Counted from the first letter of the stretch, positions 40,182 through 48,779 are shown. The stretch is DNA of 64,000 bases from Streptomyces typhae (GCF_009755605.1 NZ_WPNZ01000014.1:1-64000), one strand, 5' to 3'. Notes: generated by a model from the letters alone, not told the origin. Program-made: numbers and translations.

Positions 40182-41123
40182 ATGTCGCGTACCGCAGCAG
40201 AGACAGCCAGCCAGCCCGACTGCTGGCGACGGGCGGCCGACGCCGCCACCACCTTCGACGGCCTGCCGCAACCGGGCGAACGGGTCGCCGTGACCGGTTG
40301 CGGTACGTCCTGGTTCATGGCGATCGCGTACGCGGCGCTGCGCGAGGCGGCCGGGCAGGGCGAGACGGACGCCTTCGCCTCCTCCGAGTTCCCGACGGGC
40401 CGCGGCTACGACCGCGTCGTCGCCATCACCCGCTCCGGTACGACGACGGAGGTCCTCCAGCTCCTCGGCGAGCTTCGCGGCTCCGTCCCCACCCTCGCGC
40501 TGGCCGGCGACCCGAAGACGCCCGTCATGGCGGCGGCCGACACCGTCGCGGTCCTGGACTGGGCCGACGAGGAGTCCGTCGTCCAGACCCGGTTCGCCAC
40601 GACCGCGCTCGCGTTCCTGCGGGCGGGGCTCGGCCCCGTCCCCGGCGTGAAGCCCGTCACCGAAGCCGCCGCGGACGCCGAACGAGCCCTCACCACTCCC
40701 CTGCCTCCCGCCCTGCTGACCGCCGAACAGTGGACGTTCCTCGGCCGCGGCTGGACCTACGGGCTCGCCCTCGAAGCCGCCCTGAAGATGCGCGAGGCCG
40801 CCGGGGCCTGGACGGAGGCGTACCCCGCGATGGAGTACCGCCACGGCCCCATAGCCATCACCGGCCCCGGCCGTGTCACCTGGACCTTCGGCACCCCACC
40901 GGAGGGACTCGCCGACGACGTCACCCGAGCCGGAGGCACCCTGATCACCCACCCCGCCCTGGACCCCCTCGCCGACCTGGTCCACGCCCAGCGCCTGGCC
41001 GTAACGGTGGCGGAGTCCCGCGGCCACAACCCGGACCACCCCCGAAACCTGACACGCAGCGTGATCCTGAACGACGGCGGGATCAGCCCCTCCGGCGCAG
41101 ATTCCAGCCCCTCCGGCGTTTGA
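40182..41123 (+). CDS. SIS-domain sugar-phosphate isomerase/deaminase (AgaS/GlmS-C-like)
   Basis: A 313-residue double-SIS protein: first SIS with VAVTGCGTSWFMAIAYAAL and VVAITRSGTTTEVLQLL; second with FLGRGWTYGLALEAALKMREAAGAWTEAYPAMEYRHGP, the usual isomerase ending. It lacks a glutaminase domain, so it is like AgaS or the GlmS C-terminal half, and probably deaminates an amino-sugar phosphate. It lies between dre sites and nagK/nagA. The ATG at 40182 has AAGGAG. The last residues (ISPSGADSSPSGV) and the stop codon come from a dispersed repeat. Confidence 0.9.
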   Translation: MSRTAAETASQPDCWRRAADAATTFDGLPQPGERVAVTGCGTSWFMAIAYAALREAAGQGETDAFASSEFPTGRGYDRVVAITRSGTTTEVLQLLGELRGSVPTLALAGDPKTPVMAAADTVAVLDWADEESVVQTRFATTALAFLRAGLGPVPGVKPVTEAAADAERALTTPLPPALLTAEQWTFLGRGWTYGLALEAALKMREAAGAWTEAYPAMEYRHGPIAITGPGRVTWTFGTPPEGLADDVTRAGGTLITHPALDPLADLVHAQRLAVTVAESRGHNPDHPRNLTRSVILNDGGISPSGADSSPSGV

Positions 41124-41215
41124 GGAGCGGGGTCTGGGGCGGAGCCCCAGGATCGGAGAAGGGGCGGGCCCGGGGCGCCCCCGCGAGGCCCCACCCCCAG
41201 GCCTGGTCCGGGGAT
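41082..41215. repeat. Dispersed GTTTGAGGA-type element at the SIS gene end
   Basis: Two imperfect starts (CAGCCCCTCCGGCGCAG and CAGCCCCTCCGGCGTTTGAG) are followed by GGGGTCTGGGGCGGAGCCCC and AAGGGGCGGGCCCGGGGCGC. The SIS reading frame stops at the TGA within GTTTGAGG. Confidence 0.8.
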
Positions 41216-41282
41216 AACCCCGAGGCCGGCCCCAGGCCGGTCCGGAGGCCGAACCCCACCCCAAGGCCCAGGGGCCAGAACA

Positions 41283-41298
41283 TGTGGACTAGACCTCT
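41283..41298. promoter_or_regulatory. DasR-like operator (dre) before nagK
   Basis: TGTGGACTAGACCTCT matches ACTGGTCTAGACCACT at 12 of 16 positions. It ends 28 bases before the nagK start, where a repressor would overlap the promoter. DasR is the GlcNAc-responsive regulator of Streptomyces. Confidence 0.78.
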
Positions 41299-41325
41299 CA
41301 CGGGGTCACACGCGACACTGTCCCC

Positions 41326-42417
41326 GTGAGACATGTCATCGCCCTGGACGTGGGCGGCACAGGAATGAAGGCCGCCCTGGTCGGGGCGGACGGCACACTC
41401 CTCCATGAGGCCCGCCGCCCGACCGGCCGCGACCGCGGCCCCGAAGCCGTGGTGGAGACGATCCTCGACTTCGCCGCGGACCTCCGCGCCCACGGCCTCG
41501 CCCACCTGGGCGAACCCGCCGCCGCGGCCGGCGTGGCCGTACCCGGCATCGTCGACGCCGACCGCGGCATCGCCGTCTATGCGGCCAACCTCGGCTGGTC
41601 CGACGTACCGCTGCGCGACCTCCTCAGCACCCGCCTGGAAGGCATCCCCGTGGCCCTCGGCCACGACGTGCGCACCGGCGGCCTCGCCGAGGGGCGTCTC
41701 GGCGCGGGCCAGGGCACCGACCGCTTCCTGTTCGTACCGCTCGGCACGGGCATCGCGGGCGCCATAGGCATCGGCGGCACCATCGAACCGGGCGCCCACG
41801 GCTCGGCCGGCGAGATCGGCCACATCGTCGTACGCCCCGGCGGCCCGCCCTGCGGCTGCGGCCAGCGCGGCTGCCTGGAACGTCTCGCGTCCGCGTCCGC
41901 GGTGACCAAGGCCTGGGCGGAGGCCAGCGGCGACCCCACGGCGGACGCCGCGGACTGCGCGAAGGCCGTGCGCTCCGGCGATCCGCGCGCCGCCGGCGTC
42001 TGGCAGAACGCGGTGGACGCCCTCGCCGACGGCCTCCTGACCGCCCTCACCCTCCTCGACCCGCAGACCCTGATCATCGGTGGCGGCCTGGCCGAGGCCG
42101 GGGAAACCTTGTTCACGCCGCTGCGCGCGGCCGTCGCCGCCCGCGTGGTCGAGTTCCAGACACTGCCCGAGATCGCGCCGGCGGCACTCGGTGACGCGGC
42201 GGGCTGCCTCGGCGCGGGCCTGCTCGCCTGGGACCTCCTGGCCACCACCGAGGCCAGCGAGCCCACCGAACCCGGTGGACCCACCAAATCCACCGCACCC
42301 AGTGGACCCGGTGGACCCGGTGGACCCACCAAGTCCACCGCACCCACTGAACCCGGTGGACCCACCGAGTCCACCGAACCCCCAACCCCCATCACCCCCA
42401 CGACTCCCCGGAGGTAA
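41326..42417 (+). CDS. nagK: ROK-family N-acetyl amino-sugar kinase
   Basis: A 363-residue ROK kinase: ATP motif ALDVGGTGMKAAL, catalytic Asp in VALGHDVRTGGLAEG, GTGIAGAIG, and the zinc motif CGCGQRGCLERLASASA. Glu-containing GSAGEIGHIVV contacts sugar. It presumably phosphorylates GlcNAc (or GalNAc). A dre site lies before its GTG and nagA follows after seven bases, so they form an operon. The last 50 residues are a Pro/Thr/Gly/Glu-rich repeat (PGGPTKSTAP, TEPGGPTESTEPP), not part of the kinase fold. Confidence 0.92.
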   Translation: MRHVIALDVGGTGMKAALVGADGTLLHEARRPTGRDRGPEAVVETILDFAADLRAHGLAHLGEPAAAAGVAVPGIVDADRGIAVYAANLGWSDVPLRDLLSTRLEGIPVALGHDVRTGGLAEGRLGAGQGTDRFLFVPLGTGIAGAIGIGGTIEPGAHGSAGEIGHIVVRPGGPPCGCGQRGCLERLASASAVTKAWAEASGDPTADAADCAKAVRSGDPRAAGVWQNAVDALADGLLTALTLLDPQTLIIGGGLAEAGETLFTPLRAAVAARVVEFQTLPEIAPAALGDAAGCLGAGLLAWDLLATTEASEPTEPGGPTKSTAPSGPGGPGGPTKSTAPTEPGGPTESTEPPTPITPTTPRR

Positions 42418-42424
42418 CCACCTG

Positions 42425-43612
42425 ATGGCCCCCAGCAAGGTTCTCGCCGGTGCCCAGGTGGTACTGCCCACCGGGACCGTCCCCAACGGCCGCGTCATCG
42501 TGACGGACGGCGGCCGCATCGCCGAAGGGGGTACCGCCCTGCTCGAGCGAAGCCGAGAGCTTGGGGGAGCTCCCGCGGACACCGAGACGGTCGACCTGAC
42601 CGGCCACTGGCTGGTCCCAGGCTTCGTCGACGTGCACAACCACGGCGGCGGCGGCGCCTCCTTCACCAGCGGCACGGCCGAGGACATCCTGCACGGTGTC
42701 CAGACCCACCGCCTGCACGGCACCACCACCGTCGTGGCCTCCACCGTCACCGGCGAGATGGACGCCCTCGCCCAGCGCGCGGGCCTGCTCTCCGAACTCG
42801 CCGAACAGGGCGACATCGCCGGCATCCACTTCGAGGGCCCCTTCATCTCGCCGTGCCGCAAGGGCGCGCACAGCGAGGCGCTCCTGCGCCACCCGGACCC
42901 CGCGGAGGTCCGCAAGCTCGTCGACGCCGCCCGCGGCCAGGCCCGCATGGTCACCCTCGCCACCGAACTCCCCGGCGGCATCGACTCCGTACGCCTCCTC
43001 GCCGAACTGGGCGTGATCGCGGCGATCGGCCACACGGACGCCACGTACGAGCAGACGAAGGAAGCCATCGACGCCGGCGCCACCGTCGCCACCCACCTCT
43101 ACAACGCCATGCCCGGCCTCGGCCACCGCGCCCCCGGCCCCATCGCCGCCCTCCTGGAGGACGAGCGGATCACCATCGAGCTGATCAACGACGGCACCCA
43201 CCTGCACCCCGCCTCCTTCGAGCTGGCCTTCCGCCACGCGGGCGCGGGCCGCGTCGCCCTGATCACCGACGCGATGGACGCGGCGGGCTTCGGTGACGGC
43301 ACCTACCTCCTCGGCCCGCTGGAGGTCGAGGTGAAGGACGGCGTCGCCCGGCTCACCGAGGGCGGTTCGATCGCCGGCTCGACCCTGACCATGGACCGGG
43401 CGTTCCAGCGCTCGGTGACCGTCGACGGGCTGCCCATCGGCGATGTCGTGGCCGCGATCTCCGCGAACCCCGCCAAGCTCCTCGGCGTGTACGACCGCGT
43501 CGGCTCCCTGGAGCCCGGCAAGGACGCCGACATCGTGGTCCTGGACGCCGAATTCGCACTCAAGGGCGTGATGCGCAAGGGCGAATGGGTCATCGACCCC
43601 ACCGCGCCCTGA
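42425..43612 (+). CDS. nagA: N-acetylglucosamine-6-phosphate deacetylase
   Basis: A 395-residue amidohydrolase: metal motif VDVHNHGG near 68-75, HLYNAMPGL, the catalytic Asp in LITDAMDAAG, and a final GSLEPGKDADIVVLD. It removes acetate from GlcNAc-6-phosphate (possibly also GalNAc-6-phosphate). Residues about 39-50 (LLERSRELGGAP) come from an inserted short repeat also found outside genes; it sits in an N-terminal beta-sandwich loop and keeps the frame. GGAGG lies before the ATG. A good terminator follows. Confidence 0.94.
   Translation: MAPSKVLAGAQVVLPTGTVPNGRVIVTDGGRIAEGGTALLERSRELGGAPADTETVDLTGHWLVPGFVDVHNHGGGGASFTSGTAEDILHGVQTHRLHGTTTVVASTVTGEMDALAQRAGLLSELAEQGDIAGIHFEGPFISPCRKGAHSEALLRHPDPAEVRKLVDAARGQARMVTLATELPGGIDSVRLLAELGVIAAIGHTDATYEQTKEAIDAGATVATHLYNAMPGLGHRAPGPIAALLEDERITIELINDGTHLHPASFELAFRHAGAGRVALITDAMDAAGFGDGTYLLGPLEVEVKDGVARLTEGGSIAGSTLTMDRAFQRSVTVDGLPIGDVVAAISANPAKLLGVYDRVGSLEPGKDADIVVLDAEFALKGVMRKGEWVIDPTAP
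42541..42571. repeat. Repeat inserted within nagA
   Basis: GCTCGAGCGAAGCCGAGAGC followed by TTGGGGGAGC. This palindromic unit is common in Streptomyces spacers; here it is in frame and adds about ten residues to NagA. A relative is at 31468 before groEL2. Confidence 0.7.
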
Positions 43613-43624
43613 CCCGGCCGGGTG

Positions 43625-43664
43625 AGGCGGTTGGTCCGAGGTCTGGGCCAACCGCCTTCTTTTT
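43625..43664 (+). terminator. Rho-independent terminator after nagA
   Basis: AGGCGGTTGG pairs perfectly with CCAACCGCCT, followed by TTCTTTTT. This is one of the few hairpins in the window with a real U-run. Confidence 0.93.
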
Positions 43665-43733
43665 GGCATGATCAGAACCCGAAAGCCGCACGCAGCGCAC
43701 CGCTCCGTGTTCCGTCGTCCCGGGGGTGAAGCA

Positions 43734-44672
43734 GTGATCGTCACGGTCACGCTGAACGCCGCCCTCGACCTCACGTACAAGGTCCCCGTCCTCACCCCGC
43801 ACACCTCGCACCGCGTCACCGAGGTGACCGAACGCGCGGGCGGCAAGGGCCTGAACGTCGCCCGCGTACTCGCCACCCTCGGTCACGACGTGACCGTCAC
43901 CGGCTTCGTGGGCGGCGACACCGGCCACGCCCTGCGCGACCACCTCAGCCGCGTCCCCGGCGTCACCGACGGCCTGTACCCGGTCGCGGGCGCCACCCGC
44001 CGCACCCTCGCCGTCGTGGACGCCCGCACCGGCGACACCACCCAGCTCAACGAGGCAGGACCGACCGTCACCCCCGCCGAGTGGACCGGATTCCTCGCCG
44101 CGTACGAGGAGTTGCTGCGCCGCGACGCCGTGCGGGCCGTGGCCCTGTGCGGCAGCCTGCCGCCCGGCGTGCCGGTGGGCGCCTACGCCGTCCTGGTACG
44201 CGCCGCCCGCGCCGCCGCCGTACCCGTGCTCCTCGACACCAGCGGCGAGCCCCTGCGCCGCGGCGTCGCCGCCCGGCCCGACATCGTCAAGCCCAACGCC
44301 GACGAACTCGCCGAACTCACCGGCGCCCACGAGCCCTCCCAGGCCACCCGCGACGCCCGCCGCCGCGGCGCCCACGCCGTCGTCGCCTCCCTCGGCGCCG
44401 AGGGCCTCCTCGCCCTCACCCCGGAAGGCACCTGGCGCGCCAGGCCGCCCGGCCTGATCCGCGGCAACCCCACCGGCGCCGGCGACTCGGCCGTCGCGGC
44501 CCTGCTCTCCGGCCTGGTCCGCCAACTCCCCTGGCCGGACCGCCTATCGAACGCCGTCGCCCTGTCGGCGGCCACCGTCGCCGCCCCCGTGGCGGGCGAG
44601 TTCGACGCGGCGGTGTACGAGGACGTCCTGCCGAAGGTCACCGTGACGGGCGCCGAGCCGCCTGCGCAGTGA
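43734..44672 (+). CDS. PfkB-family sugar-phosphate kinase (1-phosphofructokinase/tagatose-6-phosphate kinase type)
   Basis: A 312-residue ribokinase-like enzyme: VTLNAALDLTYKV opening, AGGKGLNVARVLATLGHDVTVTGFVGG (sugar-binding), and anion-hole NPTGAGDSAVAALLSG with the catalytic Asp. The NAALDxxY opening is that of 1-phosphofructokinase/LacC-type kinases. Next to a class II aldolase and amino-sugar genes, tagatose-6-phosphate kinase is the most attractive role, but fructose-1-phosphate is equally possible. The GTG at 43734 follows GGGGGTGAA. A terminator lies before it, so it has its own promoter. Confidence 0.88.
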   Translation: MIVTVTLNAALDLTYKVPVLTPHTSHRVTEVTERAGGKGLNVARVLATLGHDVTVTGFVGGDTGHALRDHLSRVPGVTDGLYPVAGATRRTLAVVDARTGDTTQLNEAGPTVTPAEWTGFLAAYEELLRRDAVRAVALCGSLPPGVPVGAYAVLVRAARAAAVPVLLDTSGEPLRRGVAARPDIVKPNADELAELTGAHEPSQATRDARRRGAHAVVASLGAEGLLALTPEGTWRARPPGLIRGNPTGAGDSAVAALLSGLVRQLPWPDRLSNAVALSAATVAAPVAGEFDAAVYEDVLPKVTVTGAEPPAQ

Positions 44673-44789
44673 GCGGAGCGGAACGGAACGGGGGGGCAGG
44701 GAACGGTGAACGGTGAGCGGCGTCACCAGCGGCACCGACACCCGACCCGACCACCACCCCCGCCCTACGCTGTGGCGGCTCGCCCCCGG

Positions 44790-44875
44790 CAGCCCGACCG
44801 AAGCAGCCCGACCGAAGCAGCCCAACTGACACGGCCCGACCGAAGCAGCCCGACCGAAGCAGCTCAACGGGCCGT
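44790..44875. repeat. CCCGACCGAAGCAG tandem repeat
   Basis: Four copies of CCCGACCGAAGCAG, one of them varied (CCCAACTGACACGG between them), between the PfkB kinase and aldolase genes. It ends about 25 bases ahead of the aldolase start. Confidence 0.85.
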
Positions 44876-44899
44876 GGCAGGCCCGGGAACGGGGTCAGC

Positions 44900-45748
44900 A
44901 TGCCACTCACCACCACCGGCGAACTCGTCGCCCACGCCCACGCCCAGGGACGCGGCATCGCGGCCTTCAACGTCATCACCCTCGAACACGCGGAGGCCAT
45001 CGCCCTCGGCGCCGAGCGGGCGGGCACCGCCGCCGTCCTCCAGGTGTCCGAGAACGCCGTGAGGTTCCACGGCGGCCGCCTCACCGCGATCGCCGCCGCG
45101 ACCACCGCGGTGGCCCGCACCTCCTCCGCCCCGCTCTCCCTCCACCTGGACCACGTCACCGACACCACCCTGCTGCGCGCCGCACACGCCGAGGGCTTCA
45201 GCTCAGTGATGTTCGACGCCTCGAAGCTCGCCTACGCCGAGAACGTCAAGGAGACCGCGGACGCCGTGCGTTGGGCGCACGAGCGCGGCATCTGGCTGGA
45301 GGCGGAACTCGGCGAGGTCGGCGGCAAGGCCGGCGAGGCCCCCCTGGACGCCCACGCCCCCGGCGCCCGCACCGACCCGACGGAGGCCGCCGCCTACGTC
45401 ACCGACACCGGCATCGACGCCCTCGCCGTCGCCGTCGGCTCCTCCCACGCCATGACCGAACGCACCGCCGCCCTGGACCACGGCCTCGTCGCCGCCCTGC
45501 GCACGACCGTCCCGGTCCCCCTGGTCCTGCACGGCTCCAGCGGCGTCCCCGACCACGAGATCCGCCACGCCATCAACGCCGACATGACCAAGATCAACGT
45601 GGGTACGGCCCTCAACACCGCCTTCACCAGCGCCGTACGCGACCACCTCGCCGCCCACCCCACCGGCGTCGACCCCCGCAGATACCTGACCCCGGCCCGC
45701 GAAGCGATGGCCGGGATCGTCGAGAGCTTCCTGCGCCTCACGAAGTGA
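44900..45748 (+). CDS. Class II ketose-bisphosphate aldolase (tagatose/fructose type)
   Basis: A 282-residue zinc-dependent TIM-barrel aldolase: GIAAFNVITLEHAEAI, zinc residues in LSLHLDHVTDTTLL, GFSSVMFDASKLAYAENV, EAELGEVGGKAG, GIDALAVAVGSSHAM and LVLHGSSGVPDHEI. The family splits ketose bisphosphates to triose phosphates; GatY/KbaY members cut tagatose-1,6-bisphosphate, FbaA members fructose-1,6-bisphosphate. Its length (282, FbaA is typically about 340-360) favours GatY/KbaY. ATG start with GGGGTC a few bases upstream. Preceded by the PfkB kinase that could make its substrate. Confidence 0.9.
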   Translation: MPLTTTGELVAHAHAQGRGIAAFNVITLEHAEAIALGAERAGTAAVLQVSENAVRFHGGRLTAIAAATTAVARTSSAPLSLHLDHVTDTTLLRAAHAEGFSSVMFDASKLAYAENVKETADAVRWAHERGIWLEAELGEVGGKAGEAPLDAHAPGARTDPTEAAAYVTDTGIDALAVAVGSSHAMTERTAALDHGLVAALRTTVPVPLVLHGSSGVPDHEIRHAINADMTKINVGTALNTAFTSAVRDHLAAHPTGVDPRRYLTPAREAMAGIVESFLRLTK

Positions 45749-45788
45749 CGCACCCCGCTCCCCAGGGCGCGCCGCTCCTCGTCACGCA

Positions 45789-46847
45789 CTACTCCTTGAC
45801 GTGCCCGGCCTTCAGCCACACCCGGTCGAGGACCGCGTCGCACTTGTCGCCCTGCTGGCAGGAGACGGAGATCGTATTGGTGCCCTTGTTCAGCTGGACG
45901 AAGGCGAAGGTCTTCGTCCAGCCCTTCTCCCACGCCCCCTCGTCGGCGCCGGTGAAGTTGTCCATGTTGAGCTTGCGGCCGGACGGTGTGCCGTTGATGC
46001 CGAGGGTCGTCTCGGCCGCCTTGCCCGGCACGGAGTACCCCACGAAGACGGTGTAGGCGCCGCTCTTGGGAATCCCGTCGACCGTCCAGGACACCTGCGC
46101 CCCGGGCTTCTCGAGCCCGGCCACGTACACCCCGCCCGCGGACTTGGCGCCCTTGATGTCGGACGCCGTGGTGGTACCGCCCTCCAGCTTGAGGGCCTTG
46201 GCATCGGCCTCGGGCAGCTCGGCCGGGGGCTTCTTGCCGCCGTCCTCGGACTCCGTCGGGCTCGGCTCCTCGGACACGGACTGCTTCTGGGACGGCCCCG
46301 CCTCGTTCCCGTCGTCGTCCCCGCCACCGCCGCCGAACACCATCGCGGCACCGATCCCGATGGACACCACGGCGACCACCGCGATGGCACCGATCAGCAG
46401 CCCCTTGGTGTTGGGCCCCCGCCCGCGACCGCCACCGTTGCCCGCCTGCCCCGGTATCCCAGGCGCCCCGGGCCCACCGACCTGCCGAACCGGCGCCGTG
46501 ACCCCCGGCTGCGCCTCCGGGGCCGCGTAGTGGGCGTTGGGCTGCCCGTACGCCTGCTGCGGCGCCTGCTGCACGGGCGGATAGCCGTACGCGGGGGCCT
46601 GGCCGTGGCCCTGGGTCTGCTGGCCGTACTGCTGGGGCTGCTGGCCGTACTGCTGCGCCTGGCCGTACTGGCGCTCGCCGACCGCGCGTACGTGGTTGTA
46701 CGACCTCGGCCCGGGGTAGCCGTACCCGCCGCCCCCTGAGGGCGGAGTCGCGCCGGCCGCCTGGCCGTCCGCGTACAGATAGCCGAACGGGTCGTCATCG
46801 CCCTCTGGCGCGCGCGGCGTGTGCTCGCCGTTATTGCCGGGCGTCAT
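45789..46847 (-). CDS. Membrane-anchored CBM35-like protein with Q/Y/G-rich cytosolic tail
   Basis: A 352-residue protein. Residues about 30-150 are Gln/Tyr/Gly/Pro-rich (QYGQAQQYGQQPQQYGQQ) and should be disordered. One membrane helix lies near 173-190 (LLIGAIAVVAVVSIGIGAAMVFG), followed by an acidic Ser/Glu linker, and then a beta-sandwich carbohydrate-binding-like domain (about 245-352, WTVDGIPKSGAYTVFVGYS...GWTKTFAFVQLNKGTNTISVSC), with Cys pairs. The fold resembles CBM35. It probably binds a wall or outside sugar. GGGAG lies before the ATG at 46847. Convergent with the aldolase gene. Confidence 0.82.
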   Translation of the reverse strand: MTPGNNGEHTPRAPEGDDDPFGYLYADGQAAGATPPSGGGGYGYPGPRSYNHVRAVGERQYGQAQQYGQQPQQYGQQTQGHGQAPAYGYPPVQQAPQQAYGQPNAHYAAPEAQPGVTAPVRQVGGPGAPGIPGQAGNGGGRGRGPNTKGLLIGAIAVVAVVSIGIGAAMVFGGGGGDDDGNEAGPSQKQSVSEEPSPTESEDGGKKPPAELPEADAKALKLEGGTTTASDIKGAKSAGGVYVAGLEKPGAQVSWTVDGIPKSGAYTVFVGYSVPGKAAETTLGINGTPSGRKLNMDNFTGADEGAWEKGWTKTFAFVQLNKGTNTISVSCQQGDKCDAVLDRVWLKAGHVKE

Positions 46848-47089
46848 TCGCAGGTCACTCCCTCGCATCGCGGATGCGGGCGAGCCTACCCGCTCCGGGT
46901 GACCGCCCATGGTGACGTTGACTTCTTCCAGGAAATCCCACAGGTGCGCGGGCGCCGAGCCCGGTGACCACCCGCCCCCGTCACGCCTCCCCCACGGCGC
47001 CCGAAGCCGCTTCCGCTACCGCGTACGGCAGTTCACGCGCGCCCGCCCCCGGCGCCCGACCCGCCACCCGTGGTCTTCGGACCCCGCCC

Positions 47090-48763
47090 TCACCCGGCCC
47101 GCCGATGCTGCTTGGCCCGAGAACGTTTCTCGACATACATCCGCTGATCCGCCGAATGCAGCACTTCGTCCGCGGACATCCCGCAATGTGCCCATCCGAT
47201 ACCGAAGCTGGCCCCCACGCGCACGGCCCTCCCGTCCACCCGGATCGGCGGAATGATCGCGTTCCGCAGCCGCACCGCGAGGTCCTGCGCGTCGGCCCTG
47301 CCCAACCCGTCAGCGAGCACCACGAACTCGTCGCCACCGAGCCGCGCCACCGTGTCCCCGTCCCGAACCCCGCTGGTCAGCCGCCTCGCGACCTCGATGA
47401 GGACCGCGTCACCGGTGTGATGCCCGAACCGGTCATTGATCGACTTGAAGCCGTCGAGGTCACAGAACAGGACGGCCAGGCCCTTGGTGCCGTCGTCCGG
47501 AACGGCCTCCTCCGGCGGGGCGATCGTGTGCACATGGTGGTCATAGCCGTCGCCCTGCGGATCCGCGCCCACGCCCTGCCCGTGCTGCCCGTGCCCCCCA
47601 GCATGTGCCGTCCCGTACAGCCCACTGTTGTCGTACGCCGCATCCAGCGAGTCCACCGTCGACGGCTGACCCGCATGCGGCCGACGACAGAGCCGGGCGC
47701 TGAGCCGGGCCCGCAGCTCCGCCGAGTTCGGCAGCCCGGTCAGCGAGTCGTGCGAGGCACGGTGCGCGAGCTGCAACTCACGCCGCTTGCGCTCCTCGAT
47801 GTCCTCGACGTGGGTCAGCAGGAACCGGGGACCGTCCGCGGCATCGGCCACCACCGAGTTCCGCAGCGACACCCAGACGTACGTCCCGTCCCGCCGCCCG
47901 AACCGCAACTCCGCCCGACCGCCCTCCGCCGACGTACGCAGCAACGTACCGATGTCCTCGGGGTGCACGAGATCCGAGAAGGAGTAGCGCCGCATCGCGG
48001 ACGCGGGCCGGCCCAGCAACCGGCACAACGCGTCGTTCGTCCGCAGGATCCGCCCATGCTGATCGCCCCCCATCTCGGCGATGGCCATGCCACTGGGCGC
48101 GTACTCGAAGGCCTGCCGGAAGCTCTCCTCGCTGGCACGCAGTGCCTGCTGCTCGCGTTCGAGACGGACCAGGGCCCGCTGCATGTTGGCTCGAAGCCGC
48201 GCATTGCTGATGGCGATGGCGGCCTGGAACGCGTACATCTGCAGCGCCTCACGCCCCCACGCGCCGGGGCGCCGCCCGTTGCGCGGCCGGTCCACGGAGA
48301 TCACACCGATCAGCTCGCCGCCGGACGACCCGGTCGCGTACATCGGCGCGAACAGCCGGTCCGAAGGGTGCCACTCGTCCTCGAAGCGCGGCTCGGGCCC
48401 CTCGGTGTACCACTGCGGCACGTCGTCCTCGTCGAGGATCCAGCCCTCCGTGTACGGGATGAAGCGCAGCGCCCCCCAGGCCTCGCCCATGGTCAGACGC
48501 CGCTCCCAAGACTCACGGGAGCCCACTCGGCCGGTGATGAGGGCCTCGGCGGCCGGGTTGCCCGCGAAGGCGGCGACGACGAGATCGCCGTCCGGGCGCA
48601 CCAGGTTGACGCACGCCAGCTCATAGCCAAGCCCGTTCACCACGCCGTCGGCGACGGTCTGCAGCGTGTCCGCGAGGCTGCGGGCCGTATTGAGGTCCGC
48701 AACCACCTGATGCAGCTGCCGCAGGGTCGCAAGACGGACGTACGGCTCCGACTCGGTCTCCAT
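47090..48763 (-). CDS. cdgB: GAF-PAS-GGDEF diguanylate cyclase (CdgB)
   Basis: A 557-residue signalling enzyme making cyclic di-GMP. A GAF-like domain (about 8-185) is followed by a coiled linker, PAS (about 205-310, QAFEYAPSGMAIAEMGGD), PAC (LTHVEDIEERKRRE) and GGDEF (about 325-545) with the intact GGDEF active site near 476-480 and no EAL. This matches CdgB of Streptomyces, a BldD-controlled regulator of development. A variable insert (GGHGQHGQGVGADPQGDGYDHH) interrupts the start of the GGDEF domain. GGGGAGAGCGAGC lies before the ATG at 48763; upstream frame extensions are repetitive. Confidence 0.93.
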   Translation of the reverse strand: METESEPYVRLATLRQLHQVVADLNTARSLADTLQTVADGVVNGLGYELACVNLVRPDGDLVVAAFAGNPAAEALITGRVGSRESWERRLTMGEAWGALRFIPYTEGWILDEDDVPQWYTEGPEPRFEDEWHPSDRLFAPMYATGSSGGELIGVISVDRPRNGRRPGAWGREALQMYAFQAAIAISNARLRANMQRALVRLEREQQALRASEESFRQAFEYAPSGMAIAEMGGDQHGRILRTNDALCRLLGRPASAMRRYSFSDLVHPEDIGTLLRTSAEGGRAELRFGRRDGTYVWVSLRNSVVADAADGPRFLLTHVEDIEERKRRELQLAHRASHDSLTGLPNSAELRARLSARLCRRPHAGQPSTVDSLDAAYDNSGLYGTAHAGGHGQHGQGVGADPQGDGYDHHVHTIAPPEEAVPDDGTKGLAVLFCDLDGFKSINDRFGHHTGDAVLIEVARRLTSGVRDGDTVARLGGDEFVVLADGLGRADAQDLAVRLRNAIIPPIRVDGRAVRVGASFGIGWAHCGMSADEVLHSADQRMYVEKRSRAKQHRRAG

Positions 48764-48779
48764 GCTCGCTCTCCCCGAG

